Assembly (NCBI GenBank): GCA_018907035.1
Contig: JACCIC010000099.1
Location: 909,501 to 973,500, forward strand
DNA: 64,000 bases
Source of the DNA: Sycobia sp. Sy_11
Lineage: Eukaryota; Arthropoda; Insecta; Hymenoptera; Epichrysomallidae
Reading direction: 5' to 3'
Shown here: positions 32,765 to 46,127 of the stretch, piece after piece
How positions within the stretch are numbered: position 1 is the stretch's first letter
Layout of the letters: each line of letters starts with the position of its first letter
Notes under the pieces: generated by a model
What the model saw: only the letters and a program-made list of their open reading frames with translations
What the model was told of the DNA's origin: nothing
Database searches by the model: none
Position numbers and translations under genes: made by a program

Positions 32765-33223
32765 ATGAACAATAAATGCAGGGAAATTCATTTGGTAAAA
32801 GATAGTATGATTCAATTGATTAAAAATACTGAAAAATTCATACAGAAAATAATGGTTGAATTAAGTAATTCTTCCTTTTCTTCTTCCAAGCGTAGATTAG
32901 AAGCTGAAAATTTAGTATCAACCTCAATTTACGTGCGAAAAAATTTCATGAATAGTGTGAGAAGAGTTATGAAAAAGGTTTAAAATATAATGAAATTATC
33001 TTTAACTAGATTAGGTGACATACCTATTACTGAAAATATAGATTGTGCGCTAATTGCTTTATGTGGTACACCTCAACACACATCGTCCTCCGAGCCATAT
33101 TTTTCCGAAAGTTCTTATAATTTTCGACTTGGTTTATTTCACGAATATAATATTGATAACCAGACTATTATAAATCAAAAAGTAAAAATGGTTATTGTAG
33201 AAATATCGATGTTGATATACTAA
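32765..33223 (+). pseudogene. Unrecognised broken ORF pair
   Basis: Frames 32765-32983 (72 codons) and 32990-33223 (77 codons) lie seven bases apart. The first is Lys/Ser-rich and helix-like (SMIQLIKNTEKFIQKIMVEL). The second contains a short polar stretch (GTPQHTSSSEPYFSESS). They could be downstream pieces of the same mobile gene as 30445-30846, but I see no domain to prove it. Chance opening is possible. Confidence 0.25.
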
Positions 33224-33429
33224 TTGAACTACTTATAAATATCTTTTATTTATAAATATATGCTCAGCTCAAGCATGCAATGTTGATCAGTTTTGTCATC
33301 TAAGCATTTGCTATAATCAACCGCTACTTTGTAGTTCAAAATTTTTTAAATTACAAGTATTATCATATCATTATCCTTATTTACGAACTATTAAAAGACT
33401 AATGTACGAGTTCAAATATCTATTTAATA

Positions 33430-34230
33430 TTAGGAGACGAACTTAGTTTCCGACCTTTTTTAACGGAAAAAGGGAATTAATGATGGAGAATGGATACACG
33501 TTAGCTTAATAAAAATATTTTTCGTCATTTTCTACTACTTTTTCCTATTTTTCTGGCAATATGTCGATGCCGTGGCGAAAGAACAATAGCGATTTTGAGG
33601 CGATCCAATCATCCACCATTTCTCGCACTTTTTGAACATGTTGGAAGTGCGTATAGGCGCTATATCTGGAGAGTACGTTGGGTGCGGCAACACTTCCCAT
33701 TCGAGCTCCAACAGGGTGTTTTTGACGGCTTTCGTAACATGTGGCCGAGCGTTGTCATATAAGAGAATGACTTGCGCCTATTGCCAACTGCTCTGCCACT
33801 GACTTCTAACTTATTAGCGTGTTCTTTTTGCGTTTGAGCTGAGCTTTCGTACAATTCTGCTTGCAATTCACTATTTTCAAACTTTTTCGGTTGTCTAGAA
33901 CGTTCATTGTCATTAACATCAGTATCTCCACTTCTAAACCGCTGAAACTACTCTTTACATGTTGTAGGCGCTGGAGTTTGTTCACCATAACATTCTTGAA
34001 GCAATCGATAAGCTTCTGTTACAGTTTTTTTTCAAATCAAAATAGTGCAAAAGGACATGTCGAAAAAACTATTTATCACGATTCATTTTTCACTGATCAA
34101 AAAAATTATAATGTTTACACAAATGGTGGCGCATATTAACTGAATTTTATTGGTAAATGCTAAAACTAAAAAATAAGTACTAGATCCGATACATCTTCGT
34201 TACAGGTCGGAAACTAAGTTTGCCTCCTAA
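33430..34230 (-). mobile_element. 801-bp internally deleted mariner with TA duplication
   Basis: Terminal inverted repeats TTAGGAGACGAACTTAG... (33430) and its partner ending at 34230 match over about 27 bp with two differences. TA flanks both ends (33428-33429 and 34231-34232). Transposase pieces lie on the minus strand. The full-length size for mariner is about 1.3 kb, so the centre is missing. Confidence 0.85.
33500..34063 (-). pseudogene. Transposase remnant of the 801-bp mariner
   Basis: The N-terminal part (33800-34010) encodes the DNA-binding segment AYRLLQECYGEQTPAPTTCKE, a stop, then FQRFRSGDTDVND. The C-terminal part (33560-33780) encodes LLYDNARPHVTKAVKNTL and HPTYSPDIAP, which hold the second and third catalytic aspartates of the DD34D triad. 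The segment with the first aspartate is deleted, so it cannot be active. Confidence 0.85.
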
Positions 34231-34239
34231 TATTAAGGT

Positions 34240-35881
34240 TTTCTTGTTAGATGTCAATTATAAATAGAAATGACTAACTAGGAATTTATTATTATTTTTT
34301 GTATTCTATTCAATTATTCTCTACAAATAATATTTCTCGAGAAAAATGTATAGAAAGCTGCTTGTATAGAGTAGATGTGGTGAACCGTTGAGGGGACGCT
34401 GAGACGGAATTGTTGAACTTTCGTCCAGAAATATTGTTAGCATCGAAAACTGTATAGAAAAAAGAATATTTCAATGAGCTTTACGATTTTAGTTTTAAAT
34501 TTTTTTAAAACTTTTTTATTTTCCAAGATAATTTCAGTAGACCAGTATTTTTATGTAGTTTTCATAGATTTAGGAATAAATATTAAATTGTCGTTTACAG
34601 TTATTACGATATTAGCTGCCAAAAAATCATAAATATTCAAAAAATAGAGTGAAAGGACTATCTCGGTACTAACTGAGTCCAACCACACCACCGTACACCA
34701 CTGATAATGTTTCAGGGGGTCCTGAGGCAGGGGTCTTGATTTTTTTCTGCAGAAAGACTATTCCAGGTAAAATTATTTATAAAACTATAAGCAATAGCTA
34801 TTTTAACATAGAGTATTTAACTATTTGATATGTTGGTTACGTCACTATCTCGGGCGAAGTCGAAACAGGAGATACTAGTATGTATACATATATGTGTACT
34901 ACTGTGTCTCATCGATGATGAAGTTGATACATCCAACACTGTATCTACTGATCCCCTCTTCTATTTTTTGATCAATATATGTGTATGTTTTACATAGGTG
35001 GAGATTTTTCTGATTTATAGTATAGTATATAAGCTATACGGAACAAAGAATAAGTATATACATCTCATGTAAATTAAAATTAAGAGTAATTGTAAAGATT
35101 TTTATAGTTTTTTTATATTTTATTATTTATGTCTAATGCGCTAAGGAATTATGGAGTAATATAAAGACTTTTTTGTATGAAAAATGATCGTTATAAAACA
35201 TTGCTATACAACCTGCCGCCTATACTTATAGTGACTAGATGGCAGTGCCATCCCACTATAGTACCCCCACATACATAACTACTAGTCAAAGAACCCAATT
35301 GGAAAACTAAGTCTTTGGAGAGCTTTTAAAAACTATATGCTGTAGGCGTATCGGTGGAGTAACTGCGTTTCAGTTCAAATCACACAACATACAATGACAT
35401 AAAATCAGCATTAATGTACCGAGCGAACCATTCCGACTGGTTATGATTACTGCATATCGTCTTGCTGGGACTCAGAAGCCATCATCGATTTGATTGTGCT
35501 GTAAGCATTGCGGGCCTCAATTACGATTTTTTACTTAGATCCCTCATATTTTCTATGCTGACGAGGACGAAGATCAGGATAGGTTACTCTGCCAAGATCA
35601 ATATCGCGAAACAATCAATTTACTTACTCCTATATTCGTTAAATATAATATCATGGTTCCACCATTTGTATGTATTGAACATGCTCAAAATTCACACGTT
35701 TTTCGTGAAATACGGGGATCAGAAATATTATATCGATGTAATTATAAGAAATAAAACCATCAATTTAGAACTTGTTAAATCACTTCTATCATTTTTTGAT
35801 ATTTTGTATTAACATACCTTGCGCAAACCGATGAAAACTTAAATTGTTTATATTATTTGTGTGATAAAATGAAGCGAAACA

Positions 35882-35933
<52 letters not shown>

Positions 35934-37570
35934 ATAAAATGTTTTTAATGTATTTCTGATATAAAAGTATATTCAGTGCCAAATCTTAGCCATCTGGCGA
36001 AATCTGCGAATCAACCAACGAGCCTTTTTTACATTTCGAGATAGAATTCAGATAAGAAACCAATTGCCTAATGAACCCGCTGCCTATCAAAAATGATTAA
36101 TTATATATATCTATCACAACTTTCCTTTCCTTTTTTCCTCCTATTATACAAAGCAGCATACAAGAGTGGGTCTAGCTGCAGATATGGCACATTATAGACG
36201 TACATATACATAAAAACAGTATAAACGTGTGTATAAAAACATTTGATCATTTAACGACTAGTAAGCATGTGGAATCGCCCCGTTCGTATTATATATATAC
36301 TCGTATACATGCAAACTTATTCACCGAAACAAAGATCGCGAGCAAAATATACTTTCCAAGCATCAAGGACATTCGGTACTCCAGCGAGCAGGCTTCCTTG
36401 TTTCTCTCTCTCTCTCTCTCTCCCTCTTTTTTGTTGTTTCTCTCCTCCATCCATGCTCATCCTTCGACTTCCTTGCCCGATTTTTTCTTCGAGCCCAGTG
36501 CAAGTTTCGCGATAAAAATTAGCTCGCTACATCGGTAGATATTATTAGAGATGCTGTCAGGTTGCACGTCTGACTTCAAAAGGAGGCAAACCAGTTTCCG
36601 GCATTTTTTTCTTCAAGGTATATCTAATGCGGTTAATAAATATAAGAAACAAAGAGAAGAATAGTTTTCTTTGAGAGTTCTGTTTGATAAGAATTGTGCA
36701 ATTAAAAAGGAACTTTATTTATTCAGAGTATTGGAGAATTAAACTTCAAAATTTACAAATTTCTCTATATGTGTATACAGATTCGAAACATTGTTTCGTT
36801 TCAAAATTGATTTCTGTCTGAAAATTTGTGTGAAATTTTCATATAAATTTTAAGAATTACCAATATTGTTTAGAGTATAAATTCTGCATTTTCGTATTAA
36901 ATATCCTCTATTAAGTTTGAAGGATCAGTGCACCTGTCATCTGGTGAGTTTTGAATGCGATATCCGACAGAATTTCAGTGTCGAAATAGAAGAGAAACAA
37001 AATGTAATAGAGGTGGGTAAAGTTCCAGATGTACACGTACAGCAAACTTTTCAGTTGCAAGGGAAACGGAGCATACACTCTAGAGATAGCAGCTCTATGA
37101 AGGTCGTGAGCGCCTGAGCAGCCGTAACCCGCCTCACACTACCGAGAGCGTAAAGTACCAGCCCAGGGGCGAAGGAAATCAATGCGTCTTTTACTTTTTG
37201 CAATGGCATCGAAATTAAGCGCGAGTCTCGTAATTTTATTTGGCGAATAAGTTACTTTAAGCCATTTTTACACATTAAATCGTTTTTTAATAGCTCGAAA
37301 GGTTTGTGAATCACATGTCGGGATAAAAACATTGCTACAAGTACGGATAAATCGGGTTAGTGCGAAAAGCCGTCTTTATTTATTGTTGCAATTTGTTTCA
37401 CGATGGAAGGAGGGGAATTAATGTCCAGATTTTAAAATTATTTCAAAGATATCGCATTAATAATGTCGGTAAATTACAATTATATTTTGCATCTTGAATG
37501 GTATAATATAGGTATTTATGAGCAAAAATTATATAAATGAAATAATGTTTGCGCTATGGCACTTGGTGAA
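34240..37570. other. AT-rich region, no gene recognised
   Basis: Holds microsatellites at 35886-35928 (TA) and 36402-36424 (CT). The 116-codon frame at 35462-35812 and the frame at 36917-37117 carry no recognised motif. A slightly GC-richer patch lies at 37100-37200. Confidence 0.55.
35886..35928. repeat. (TA)n microsatellite
   Basis: About 21 TA units. Confidence 0.95.
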
Positions 37571-37577
37571 ACTACTC

Positions 37578-37919
37578 GAATAGTTTCACAAAGACGCGAT
37601 GTAAAACATCGACAAATTCTTCCAATTGGCGGTTAGGCCAAAATTGAGAATTAACTTTCTAAGAAGGATGCAAGAAAATTATTTTGTGAGGTTAGATTAA
37701 AACTATAGCGGCTTTTCAATAAAATGAATATATTTTTTTCACAAACGGAACATGCAAATAGTATATCTTTCAGTTTATTAAAAAGTCTTTATAAGTTTAA
37801 TTTATCCTCTCAAAATAATTGCCTTGCATACTTCTTAGAAAGTTAATTCTGAATTTTGGCCTCACCGCCAGTTGGTAGAATTTGTCGATGTTTTACATCG
37901 CGTCTTTGTGAAACTATTC
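37578..37919. mobile_element. 342-bp foldback element with ~114-bp inverted repeats
   Basis: 37578-37691 and 37806-37919 are reverse complements with about eight mismatches. Both outer ends read GAATAGTTTCACAAAGACGCG. The central ~114 bp is AT-rich and non-coding. This is the structure of a foldback MITE. A clear target-site duplication was not seen, so the superfamily is open. The left border also forms a small hairpin of its own (GTGAAACTA...TAGTTTCAC, 37566-37589). Confidence 0.8.
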
Positions 37920-37929
37920 AAGTTGTAAA

Positions 37930-40791
37930 GATTATTTTTCTCTCAAATATAATTGATTTAATTTAAAGATTTATATATATTGATTGTAGTAAATTTTTAT
38001 AAGGTAGATTAACAATGCATTATTAATTACATATACTTGTCCGTAAGTTAATTTTAACCATAGATTCTTCTTGGTCGTAATTTTTTATTTTTTTCTAATT
38101 TCTGAGTACAATGTTGTATATAGTATAATAAAAAAAGAATAGTATTCTCATAATATATATAATTACCGATTATATAGTATCTTACAATTAAACACTGAAA
38201 TATAAATTATTTTATTATTTTTGAAAAATGTAGGAAGGTATTAGAAAAGCACAATTTATAAAATTACTTTGAAAGGTTTTATTTTTATATATTGATCGTT
38301 TTTACATGTTTGGTTTGTAGTTTACCGTGAAAAGTATGCGTTTGAGATAAAACAACTCGAGTAACGCTGTAAATTTCGGTAATATAAATAGCAAACAAGT
38401 CTTTATTGTTATGAATAGCTAAATATTGAGCGAGATCCTGGATTTATTATCTTGAATATTTTAACTGCGATATTAAGTGAAGTTTCATCATTAATCAAAA
38501 CATTTTAATTCAATTACAAACAAGAAGCTGTAAGTTGTAATTCTTACTTGTCTAAGCCACTTTGTACATGAAATCAACAGAATTCCTACAAATTATCTTT
38601 CTGTCATCTATGCTCCTTCTAATCTATTAAAATGCAGATTATTATTTGTTCATTTACATCTTATGCGCTTGATATTCTATTATGTAAAATTTATGAATTT
38701 TTTAATTACAGCGTATCTACTGACCTTTCGAAAAACTAAATATCTACAATCTTGTAAATTTTTTGCATATCATTTTACGCATGACTGTATGCTTAAGACT
38801 ATGTAATAAACTTATCATTCTCTAGTATTATTAGATTTATTATTAGAATTATTATTCTATCATGCAAGTTACAGTAATATAGTAGACAGCATTAAGGCTA
38901 CTACTACAGTTATGATCTATAAATTATTTTTTTAGAAATGTTAATTATTTCAATGTACAATAAATAATGTTATGTGTAAAAATTTCTTAATTGTTACTTT
39001 ATACATTATAATTTTCGTTTTTATAATATATAATATAAGGACGTTAGTCTCACAACTTATTACATTGTCGCAGATTATATTTATCTTATTTAACTGATTT
39101 AAGTATAGTTATCCTCAATATTTATCGTTTTTGAATAATTGCATTCATTTTATTCAATACTCTTTCATGCAATAAACCAAAATGCTAACTTTTCTTATAT
39201 TATATATATTGCTATACATTTCAACATAGGACAATAAAAGATAAATCAAAGGCGTGAATATTAATTACACTTCGTTGTTTTAATTAAATTTGTAAAACTG
39301 TGAATAATTATAATTCTTTGTAATTTTACTATAGATCTGGATAAAAACAATTTAATAAAAGTTAAAAATAATGCTAATAAATTAGGAATTTTAAGTTAAT
39401 TTAAAAGTATAAGAATTAAATACGCCTTGTAAATGTGTAATGTATTGCTTGATACTTATTTACTGTATTATCCATATTTATTTTCGCATTCTACTACTAA
39501 ATTAAAGTCTCCGTACAAACATCATGTATTTGTATGTATTAAAAACCCTTTTCTCATTTGACATTGCGAATCTTTTCCATTCCGTATTCTGCTCAAAATA
39601 AAAAATTTATACTTTTTTCGTATGACGTGCAAAATCATTAAAAATATAACAGCTGGTCGATGGTCCTAATATTTCAATCACAATATTACCCTTCACTATG
39701 CGCATTTATTAGTTTTCTTTCGAAGTTCAATTATGGAGTCGCGTGCTTTGCCACCGACAAAGGAGACAAAACTCGCCAGGGCTTATGTTGAGCCTGCGAA
39801 GGGATGTCTCGTCCTTGAGCACACGTAATATAATTGTGCTTAACCACGTTCAGTGACAATTGCATCTTTCGAATTTTTCGCAGAACTCCTCGGAACGAGG
39901 GGAGCTTCGTGAATTCTTGAAGTTTCGGTCGAATTGGCTTACCTTATACCTAGTACCTATACAGTGGTAACGCAAAATGCGCGTCCCCACAATATTATCC
40001 TGAACGATAATTACCGCGTAGCCTATAACTGATTTTAACAACAAAAATGTTTTTAAATTAAATATTTTTTGGAGTCGCTTGTAACATTAATTTTTCCAGC
40101 AAGCTTTATTCAAGTCACCTATCGATGGTATTGGATATATATTGCTTTTTATTAGTATTACTCCCTGAAAAATAGGAGGAATAAACAAATAATCTGAAGT
40201 ATTACAATAATTGTTGAATCTTATATTACTTTAGTTATTTTTATGTATCAACTGAAATCAAAATAAATAAATAATTAATGGCAAATAGAAATCTTTTAAC
40301 AAACGATATCCCGTAATTCGAAAGCGATAATGTTATTGATTGATTTTTGATTTTATTATTAATAACAAAAATCAAAAACTTTCATTTTCTTTTTAAATTT
40401 TAATGCATATTAGGTATATTTAATTGTAGGTTTGTTTGCTTTGAATAGTGATCGCTTTGTTGAAAAATGTTATAAAGTATTTTTTGTATTAAAAATAGCT
40501 GCCTTATTATTTTAATTACTTTTTTGTATACAATAGATTTATTCTTTAGCAATCAATAAATGTTTCAAGACATTCTATAACAATTACAATGAATTAATTA
40601 TGAATTGATTAAAAATTATTCTCTTATACAGTTTTAATTAACTTATTTACCTAGTTACTTATCATTATTTATCAGTGAATTTTTTTTTATTATAGTCAAT
40701 CAATCAAACTTAATATAATCGTTAGGCAATCGCCGATCCTTCATAAGAAGTCACTCGATCAAAGACACTTTTGAACAAATTAGCCACGCAT

Positions 40792-40858
<67 letters not shown>

Positions 40859-42110
40859 CGAGGAGAGTTGACTAAATAAACAATCGACCACAAGCACAGT
40901 AATACTCTACATACTCTTCATCATATTGAGCGCGGTGTACATATTACTTTTATATAAATCGGATCCCCGCCTACGGGCTGTTTCGATATATAAAAGTGTT
41001 CGCTTGTTATGAAGTCGAGAGCGTCCCGAATTCTTTTTTCTCTGAGGACCGTTGACAAATATGAAAAAAAATGCCGTCTTTATTACTTCTTGTTGCTATA
41101 CATCGTGTGCTTATACGAATAATTTTTTTCTCCTTCGCTCTTCGCACCGAGTCTTAAAGAGTTATATATGTATTATAAAGAATTACCGTTTGACGTATGT
41201 AATATACAAAGCCTTCGGGCGCGCTAAAAAAGAAATGTTTTAAATGCTGTTAAAGCCAATTTATTCTTATTTGTATAAATCGCGAAATATTATACAATCC
41301 AATCTTTTTTTATGTTACGTGCCACAAGCAATTAGAACACAATTGGAACAAATAATTTATAAGAAAGCATGTAACGATGAATTCCTGAATATTATTTTAC
41401 CGATTGATTGAAATATGATGTTTTTTATTTATCACAAACCTTTAAGAATAATTTATATAGAACAATTTTTTTAACTAATAGATAAAGCGTATTATATATT
41501 TAGAATTTTTAATATTAGAATTTTTTAATAATTTGGAAATAGTCAGCGAGAGAAAAAGTTATGTATCTATAGGTATATAGAAATTTTCGTTTGGTATTGA
41601 GAAATAAAACGGGGACGTGACTCTGAGTTTGAAGGACAAACATGGCAGAAGCAATGCAAAAAGTTACATAGCGGTCATATGAAACGGTTGGATTTTTTAA
41701 ACTTTGAATAACTTTAGATAATTATATCATATTGTTTTGTTCTAAATTTTATTATTTATAATAATTGTAAAGTTATTATGTATTATTATATATATGTATT
41801 ATTATATGTGTTATTATATATATTATGTAAAGTATTGTACAATTATTTGAATTTAAATCAATATAATTAGTGGAAATTTGTAACTTCTAGGTAAAACATA
41901 TAAAATTACACTTTTAATGTAATTAACTAATTATAGATAATTGTATTAAAAACAGAATTAGAACAATCATGTTTGGTAATAAGGATCATGAATATACAAT
42001 AGTATTAATAATATAATAACAATTATAATATCTACCATAAAGATTTTTTTGAATACTGTTCCAAACAATTAAAAAATACAACATAAAATTAGTTCCACTT
42101 ATAAATAAAA
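37930..42110. other. AT-rich region, no gene recognised
   Basis: Long AT-rich stretch. A GC-richer patch at 39700-40020 and another after the (TA)n at 40860-41060 have no recognisable coding content. Confidence 0.6.
40794..40854. repeat. (TA)n microsatellite
   Basis: About 30 TA units, followed by GTGCGAGGAGAG and a short GC-richer segment. Confidence 0.95.
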
Positions 42111-42111
42111 A

Positions 42112-42275
42112 TTAAACAGAATAATATTATTAGCTACAAATAAAACGCCTAACTTAGAAAAGACTGATATTGTATATAAAATTAATTGTGCTTCTTATCC
42201 TGCGACATACGTAGGAGAGACAAAAAGAATATTTAAAAAATAGAATTAAAGAACATCAATATAAAATCATATAGA
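42112..42275 (+). pseudogene. GIY-YIG endonuclease fragment of a Penelope-like element
   Basis: The frame encodes NRIILLATNKTPNLEKT, then DIVYKINCASYPATYVGETKR, and after a one-base shift at about 42240 NRIKEHQYKI. The VYKI-N-C...YVGETKR...RIKEH arrangement is the GIY-YIG module found at the C-terminus of Penelope-like retroelements. The reverse transcriptase that should precede it was not found, so only the 3' end survives here. Confidence 0.7.
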
Positions 42276-42279
42276 ATCT

Positions 42280-45200
42280 TGATCGGCAACTTGCAGAAAA
42301 ACTTCACGGAAAGCGCGCATCTTTTAGTCTATGTTTACCTACAATGTATTTTCGATAAGTTTTAATGTACTTTATACGAATTTAAATTAAATACGTTAGA
42401 CTAAATTTTAATCATTGTAAATTACTTTAGGTAATTATTTAATATTCTTTTATTCTAAATAAATTTTATTCTTTATAATAACTAAAAAAAAATTATAATT
42501 ATTTTTTAATGTGCGCTTTTGAATGAAGCTTGGAAAGGTCAGAAGTATTTCACGAATCGTCGCATAAAAATAAATCAAGTGTTAGAAAATTGTTATTTTC
42601 CTCAACTTATCTGCTACACCCTCAAGAAACTTCAAACAATTTTATTATTGGAAAATGGAATGTGAAAAAGAATTGGATTCATTGATAATTTGTCATGTGA
42701 TTTACTTTCATAACCACTACCTGCACAGTAAACATTGTAAGACCTTTTCTTGCATTCTACAAGTTCTAAAACCTGCATAACAATTAGTTTATAATCAGAA
42801 ATAAATAAATAATATGTAAACTGCTATGCTTTGAGGGTAATGTTTGGTGTTCGGTTAATAAAAATCTGACTACCAGAGGTTGTATCAATGATTTTACTTT
42901 TCAATAAAGTATTTCATTATTGCAAAAATAATATTTAGATGCAAAACAAGTCGTTAAAATAATTCTCCATCATTTAACTGTCTTGTACATTATCCGAAGA
43001 CGGAGCTTTCAATTTAGAATTTTCGTATGCTAATTATATTGATTTAATCCTATAATTAAAAGTGGACATTCTGTTTTGAAAATGTTGCATTTCATTTTAT
43101 CATTAATATTGATCTATTAGCAATTTTTTTTTATGATTATGGTCTCTCTTGTGGTTTCATCTAATGAAGTACGGTTCCACACTCATTTATTATTATATAA
43201 AATAGTGAATGTATATTTAGAACCTGAAAAAATAATAACCATTTATTAATTTAGATAATGGGATTAGTATAGAAATAAATTGAAATAGATAATTTTGTTT
43301 AATGATAATGAATTTATTACAAAAGTGCGTTTGAAAAATGACGAGGATGTTCAACGCTTTACATGCGAATACACAAAACAGTAAATATTACATATCGTTG
43401 TATGTTATTTTACACACAAGAATTTCTTAACGATAATGGCATCATTGAGCCGTATAGCCGAGAATGTATATTCTTTTTAACATTTATGCAAAATAAATGA
43501 ATATTGACCAGTTATAGATGCACAACTTGATGTGCTGAAACAGTGGATACTTGATTCCTGACTTTGATATAAATTTTAATATAACAAAACGAGTAAATAT
43601 TAATCTATATTTTCCTTTCAAATAGAAGGCAAATTAATCCAAATAAAACCGTATTCAAATCAAGTTGCATCTTAACTGTTCAGACAGTATAAATGTAGAA
43701 TAAACACCGAGGTAATAAGCGTATGTAATTAATAATAATTATAGATGACGTTTGTACATTTAATGATATACATTTATATACCTTCGTAAATTTATATAAT
43801 TATACGAAGGAGAACGCACTAAATACAGTTGACTGCGACGAAAATGGTCCTTTCCATATCCATCGTTCGTTTATTCTGAATTACCTAAAAATCGAGTGTC
43901 GAGCTTGTGCAGAGGAATTGAATTTTTATGAATAGGAATTAGGCACAAATTATTGACAAATGAGGTACAATATGCAAAAGGAACTGTCTCAACACTTGAG
44001 GTAATCGGAACATTACTACTATCATAATAGTAATAAAATAAAGTCGGTTAAACATTACTATTACTTGAAAGTAATAATAAAAATATAATAATAGTATAAT
44101 AATAGCAATTATAACGGACCTATAACTTATACATTTAAATGGACCTACTATTCAATATGAGAATATTGAAATCGTAACCTGAAATTCTCGTCGATCGAGA
44201 GATCATGCACATTCTAGTTGGCACGATGTTGAGGGCATCTCGAGCCTTCACACGTGCCGTTTAATCGTATATTCATAAATATTGCTGCCGTGACAAATTT
44301 TCTACCTTTCGTAGTGGCATGGCAGGGCCAACTTCGCACCGTTTCACAGATTCTTTATGACTGTACAAATTTAGCAACATGAACTCTTTCTTTTGTAATT
44401 ATACTTATTAGGTATACAGTTAATTAGTTTGAGATAGTAAATATATAAGTTTTTATTTAAAAATATAGTTACGTATTTATATTGTAAGTAAAGGAGTTCA
44501 GAATCTATTAACATATAAAATAAATTTTTTAAACTGAAATCTTTGCTTCTGTCCACATTAAAGTATAACATTATTTAAAGAAATCTGAAGGGCTCGATGT
44601 CAGCTCTGATATTTACGATCTTTGCATCTTCATCACAGAAGAAACTACTTTTTCTATCATTTGACAAAACAAAATGAAAAGAAAATATGTATCCTTTATT
44701 GCAAGTGAAGTGACTATTGAACTTTACTTCAAAGGCACTTGAAAGGACTTTCACTTGAACTATAACCATTCGCAATGACTCACCTTCGCAGTATAATGAT
44801 TTAAAGATCAACAACTATACTAACTGCGAAATAATTCGAAGAAGTTATGCATCTAGATATACGAAGCTTTTATGAGGCGCTTATAAAAATACATGATTTG
44901 AATTATTAGCAAATACATATAGTACGTGGTATTTACCTGTATTACAAGAATTTCTTTTATCGTACTTCACGATCATGCTCACGCGAGTTTTTATTAAAAG
45001 AATAAAAATTTTTATTAAATTCATTTACACTATTAGCTCTGAAATGGTGTTAAATTTGTTAAACAGATGCTAAATTTAAAAAACTACTAAATATTTATAT
45101 ATGTTGTACGAGCCCTTCTTTTCTAAAATTGATAACAATGGAATTCGAAAATATTTCTGAACTTTCCGCAATTCACAATAAATCTTACAAATTAAAATTT

Positions 45201-46120
45201 CAATTTTTTCTAGCGATCTATCATCTTACATTCTAAAAGTTTATCTTAAAGTTATGAATGAGGCATTTGAGTCGGCAAGAGCAGAAATAATAAAAAGGAG
45301 AAAAATAATCAGTCGTTCGGTCATTATGACCCGATGGCAATAGAATCGCAAAATAAAATTCTAGTAAAAAAATCATGCAAAGCCTTTTTGTAAATACAAA
45401 CACATGTCTTTACAGAAAGAAAACCGTTATTCACGTGAACATAAATAATATTTTTGTGTATCTTGGAGTTTTTTTAATAATGGCAATAATTTTTTGAAAT
45501 TTTCAATATATAATTTGTAACGACTTCATTATTTTAGTTAATATATTATATTATAAAGACTGTAAGACCAATAAAAATATTTATTTATTTAATTGACTTC
45601 ATGTTTTATTATTAGAAAATAAAAACCTTAGATTATTTATTCACGTGTACCATTAAATCCAACTATTTTGATGAAAATTCTAAGCAACGTGTTTTTACTT
45701 CAGAAATTAAAATAGATTCTCACTTACAATCTCATAGATTTACGACAAATAGATAATTCTTGGATAAGAATAACCAGTTTTTCTTAATCAGCTATTAGAA
45801 TCAGACATAATATATTATAGTTAGATGATTTTGGCAATTCATAATCACAAATAATTATTTTCCAACAATTCGCATTAAAATTTCTAGTATTCGCACCATT
45901 TACATCACAAATTGATTTACACACATGAAAGTTATTGCTTTCTTCTTCTAATCTCTTAACTATTAGTAGCATTCATATTGTCTTACACCACAACGCAGTT
46001 CCTTCCTGTAGAGACACGTTTAATACATATTCGCATAGCACACATTTTAAATTTGCTAAAAAATTAGTATTAGTCCTTATCAATTCACATATACAGTAAT
46101 CCAACCCATAAAGTCCATAC
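42280..46120. other. AT-rich region, no gene recognised
   Basis: No convincing exon. The 3' untranslated region of the cuticle gene probably occupies the last few hundred bases; a TTTATT (AATAAA on the minus strand) lies at about 45634. Confidence 0.55.
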
Positions 46121-46127
46121 AATAGAA

